Part shown: piece by piece, positions 62,101 to 64,000 of the stretch
Layout: each line of letters opens with the position of its first letter
Position numbering within the stretch: the stretch's first letter is position 1
Assembly (NCBI RefSeq): GCF_900170025.1
Contig: NZ_FWEX01000005.1
Span: 419,073 to 483,072 of the forward strand
DNA length: 64,000 nucleotides
Direction of reading: 5' to 3'
Source: Nitrospira sp. ND1
Lineage (GTDB): Bacteria; Nitrospirota; Nitrospiria; Nitrospirales; Nitrospiraceae
Made by a program: the position numbers and the translations under genes
Notes under the pieces: generated by a model
The model's input: only the letters and a program-made list of their open reading frames with translations
Told to the model about the DNA's origin: nothing
Databases searched by the model: none

Positions 62101-64000
62101 ATGTTCGAACGGTTCACGGACAAGGGTCGCAAGATCATCATCCTGGCACGTGAAGAAGCCGAGCGCCATCAGAACGATTACCTGGGCACCGAGCACCTGG
62201 TGTTGGCCATCCTTCGCGAGACGGATGGGATTGCGCTGATGATCCTCAAGAAAATGGGGCTCTCCACCGAGCAGATTCGACTCGAAATCGAGCGGAATCT
62301 CCCGGGCGGGGGCACAACGATGACCTTCGGGGAAATTCCTTTCAGCCCGCGGGTCAAGAAAGTCATCGAGTACGGGGTTGAAGAAGCCCGGTTGCTCGGT
62401 CATAACCACATCGGCAGCGAACATCTGTTGCTCGGTCTCCTTCGTGAGGAAGAAGGCATCGGCGGGAAGATTCTCCGGAGTCTTGGCGCCAACCTCCTGA
62501 CCGCCCGGCAACTCACCGTCACCTTCCTGCGTAAGTCTGCGCCGCGTGAGCGGGACCGCAAGAGCAATACGCCGGCCCTCGACGAATTCGGACGCGACCT
62601 GACCCAGCTGGCCCAGGAGGGGCAGCTGGATCCCGTCATCGGCCGCGCGGACGAAATCGAGCGTGTCCTGCAGATTCTCAGCCGACGGTCGAAAAACAAT
62701 CCCGTACTCATCGGTGAATCGGGGGTGGGGAAAACAGCCATCGTCGAGGGACTCGCCCAGCGTATCATCGCGTCGGAAGTCCCGGACAATCTGCTGTCCC
62801 GTCGCGTCATCGCGCTCGACCTGGGCTCACTGGTGGCCGGCACGAAATACCGCGGCCAGTTTGAAGAGCGCCTCAAGGTCGTGATGAAGGAGATTGTGCA
62901 GGCCGGGAATATCATTATCTTCATCGACGAGTTGCACACGTTGGTTGGGGCAGGGGCGGCAGAAGGATCCATCGATGCCTCCAACATGCTCAAGCCGGCG
63001 TTGTCCCGCGGCGAGATTCAATGCATCGGCGCCACGACGCTCGACGAATATCGTAAACACATCGAGAAGGACGGCGCGCTCAAACGTCGGTTCCAACCCA
63101 TCCACGTACAGCCCCCCAGCACGGATGAAACGGTGCGGATCATCCAGGGCTTGCGGGACCGGTACGAGGAACACCATGGGGTGGAAATTACGGAAGACGC
63201 CATCGTGGAAGCCGTCAAGTTGGCGGATCGCTATATTACCGACCGGTTCCTGCCGGACAAGGCGATCGATCTGATCGACGAAACCGGCTCGCGGGCGAAG
63301 TTGCAAACGTACGCGCTCCCGACTGAACTCAAAGCGCTGGAGCAGGAGCTCAAGAAAATTTCTCGCGATAAAGAGCTGGCGATCTCGATGCAAAACTTCG
63401 AGGAAGCCGTCCGCCATCGCGAAGAAGAGGAGCGCCTGCGAAAGCTCCTCGATGAATCCAAGCGGGAGTGGAAGAAGAACCAGGAGAAACACAAGCCGAC
63501 CATCGGCAAGGAAGAGGTCGCGTATGTCGTGTCGAAGATGACCGGCATTCCGCTCTTCAAGTTGGAAGAAGAAGAATCCAATAAACTGCTCCGCATGGAA
63601 GAATTCCTCCACAAGCGGGTCATCGGACAGAACGAGGCTATTTCGGCAGTGGCGCGTGCCATTCGTCGATCCAGAGCGGGTCTCAAGGAAGCGAAGAAAC
63701 CCATCGGGTCCTTCATTTTCCTCGGCCCGACCGGTGTCGGAAAGACGGAATTGGCGAGGACGCTGGCGGAGTTCCTCTTCAACAGCGAAGACGCGCTCAT
63801 CCGAATCGATATGTCCGAGTATCAGGAAAAGTTCACGAGTTCACGCCTCTTCGGAGCCCCTCCAGGATACGTAGGTTACGAGGAAGGCGGACAGCTCACG
63901 GAAAAGGTTCGACGTCGTCCCTATTCGGTCGTGCTGTTCGACGAAATCGAGAAAGCGCATCCGGACGTGTTTAACGTCCTGCTGCAGGTGCTCGACGACG
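62101..64000 (+). CDS. clpC: ATP-dependent Clp protease ATP-binding subunit ClpC (3' end cut)
   Basis: The gene starts at 62101 ([12 protein letters not shown]) behind AAGGAGG and runs off the window after about 633 codons. The N-domain has two Clp repeats (residues about 1-145). The first AAA module has Walker [10 protein letters not shown] near residue 207 and [13 protein letters not shown] near residue 278. A middle domain (UVR-type region) lies near residue 425. The second module begins with [11 protein letters not shown] near residue 543. The middle domain identifies ClpC rather than ClpB. It unfolds proteins for ClpP. Confidence 0.93.
   Translation, partial: MFERFTDKGRKIIILAREEAERHQNDYLGTEHLVLAILRETDGIALMILKKMGLSTEQIRLEIERNLPGGGTTMTFGEIPFSPRVKKVIEYGVEEARLLGHNHIGSEHLLLGLLREEEGIGGKILRSLGANLLTARQLTVTFLRKSAPRERDRKSNTPALDEFGRDLTQLAQEGQLDPVIGRADEIERVLQILSRRSKNNPVLIGESGVGKTAIVEGLAQRIIASEVPDNLLSRRVIALDLGSLVAGTKYRGQFEERLKVVMKEIVQAGNIIIFIDELHTLVGAGAAEGSIDASNMLKPALSRGEIQCIGATTLDEYRKHIEKDGALKRRFQPIHVQPPSTDETVRIIQGLRDRYEEHHGVEITEDAIVEAVKLADRYITDRFLPDKAIDLIDETGSRAKLQTYALPTELKALEQELKKISRDKELAISMQNFEEAVRHREEEERLRKLLDESKREWKKNQEKHKPTIGKEEVAYVVSKMTGIPLFKLEEEESNKLLRMEEFLHKRVIGQNEAISAVARAIRRSRAGLKEAKKPIGSFIFLGPTGVGKTELARTLAEFLFNSEDALIRIDMSEYQEKFTSSRLFGAPPGYVGYEEGGQLTEKVRRRPYSVVLFDEIEKAHPDVFNVLLQVLDD

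Noticed and set aside
1-64000. CRISPR array, tRNA, rRNA or prophage
   Set aside because: No regularly spaced direct repeats with unique spacers, no cloverleaf-type tRNA sequence, no rRNA sequence and no phage structural or integrase genes were recognised apart from the IS3 elements.

Overview
The window looks like chromosomal DNA from a Nitrospira-like bacterium (phylum Nitrospirota). I infer this from gene content rather than from a marker gene: a VPLPA/PEP-CTERM exosortase exopolysaccharide locus, a DUF2934 protein, long-form PstC/PstA, many orphan PhoB-like regulators and GC-rich coding. No rRNA, tRNA, CRISPR array or prophage was found.

Region 1 (1-21.8 kb) is an exopolysaccharide locus, nearly all on the + strand. 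It opens with a CapK-like adenylate-forming enzyme (cut by the window edge), a GT4 glycosyltransferase, a heparinase II/III-like lyase and a WecG/TagA glycosyltransferase. A degenerate IS3-family (IS407-group) element at 5303-6523 then interrupts the locus and lies against a remnant of a second IS3 element. After it come a VPLPA-CTERM surface protein, its likely exosortase (with fused EpsI domain), a WecA/MraY-type phosphoglycosyl transferase, the TPR lipoprotein PrsT, a Wza-like export lipoprotein, an outer-membrane barrel protein, a Wzz/GumC chain-length protein, a CpsD-like ATPase, an ExeA-like ATPase and a two-domain oxidoreductase. Together these can prime, polymerise, export and anchor a polysaccharide and sort a surface protein.

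Region 2 (21.9-44.1 kb) is a phosphate and polyphosphate region: response regulator, CHAD protein, SixA phosphatase, and the minus-strand run pstS-pstC-pstA-pstB-phoU-ppx. It continues with a LuxR-type regulator, two further PhoB-like regulators, psiE, a decayed copy of the regulator plus psiE pair, a second PstS, an OprP/O-type porin, another regulator with a degenerate receiver, a CBS-domain protein and a Pal-like lipoprotein. Short GTTAA-like repeats spaced exactly 11 bp lie upstream of most of these genes and look like Pho boxes. Five response regulators are present and no histidine kinase.

Region 3 (44.1-64 kb) is mostly housekeeping: a DUF255-aldo/keto reductase fusion, a small secreted repeat protein, malic enzyme, a putative Na+/H+ antiporter, a J-domain protein, RNase D, an ArsC-family protein, citrate synthase, a small heat-shock protein, class II fumarase, a ferredoxin-NADP reductase-like flavoprotein, NAD kinase and the start of clpC. 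Two palindromic intergenic elements (194 bp and 121 bp) sit between convergent genes here.
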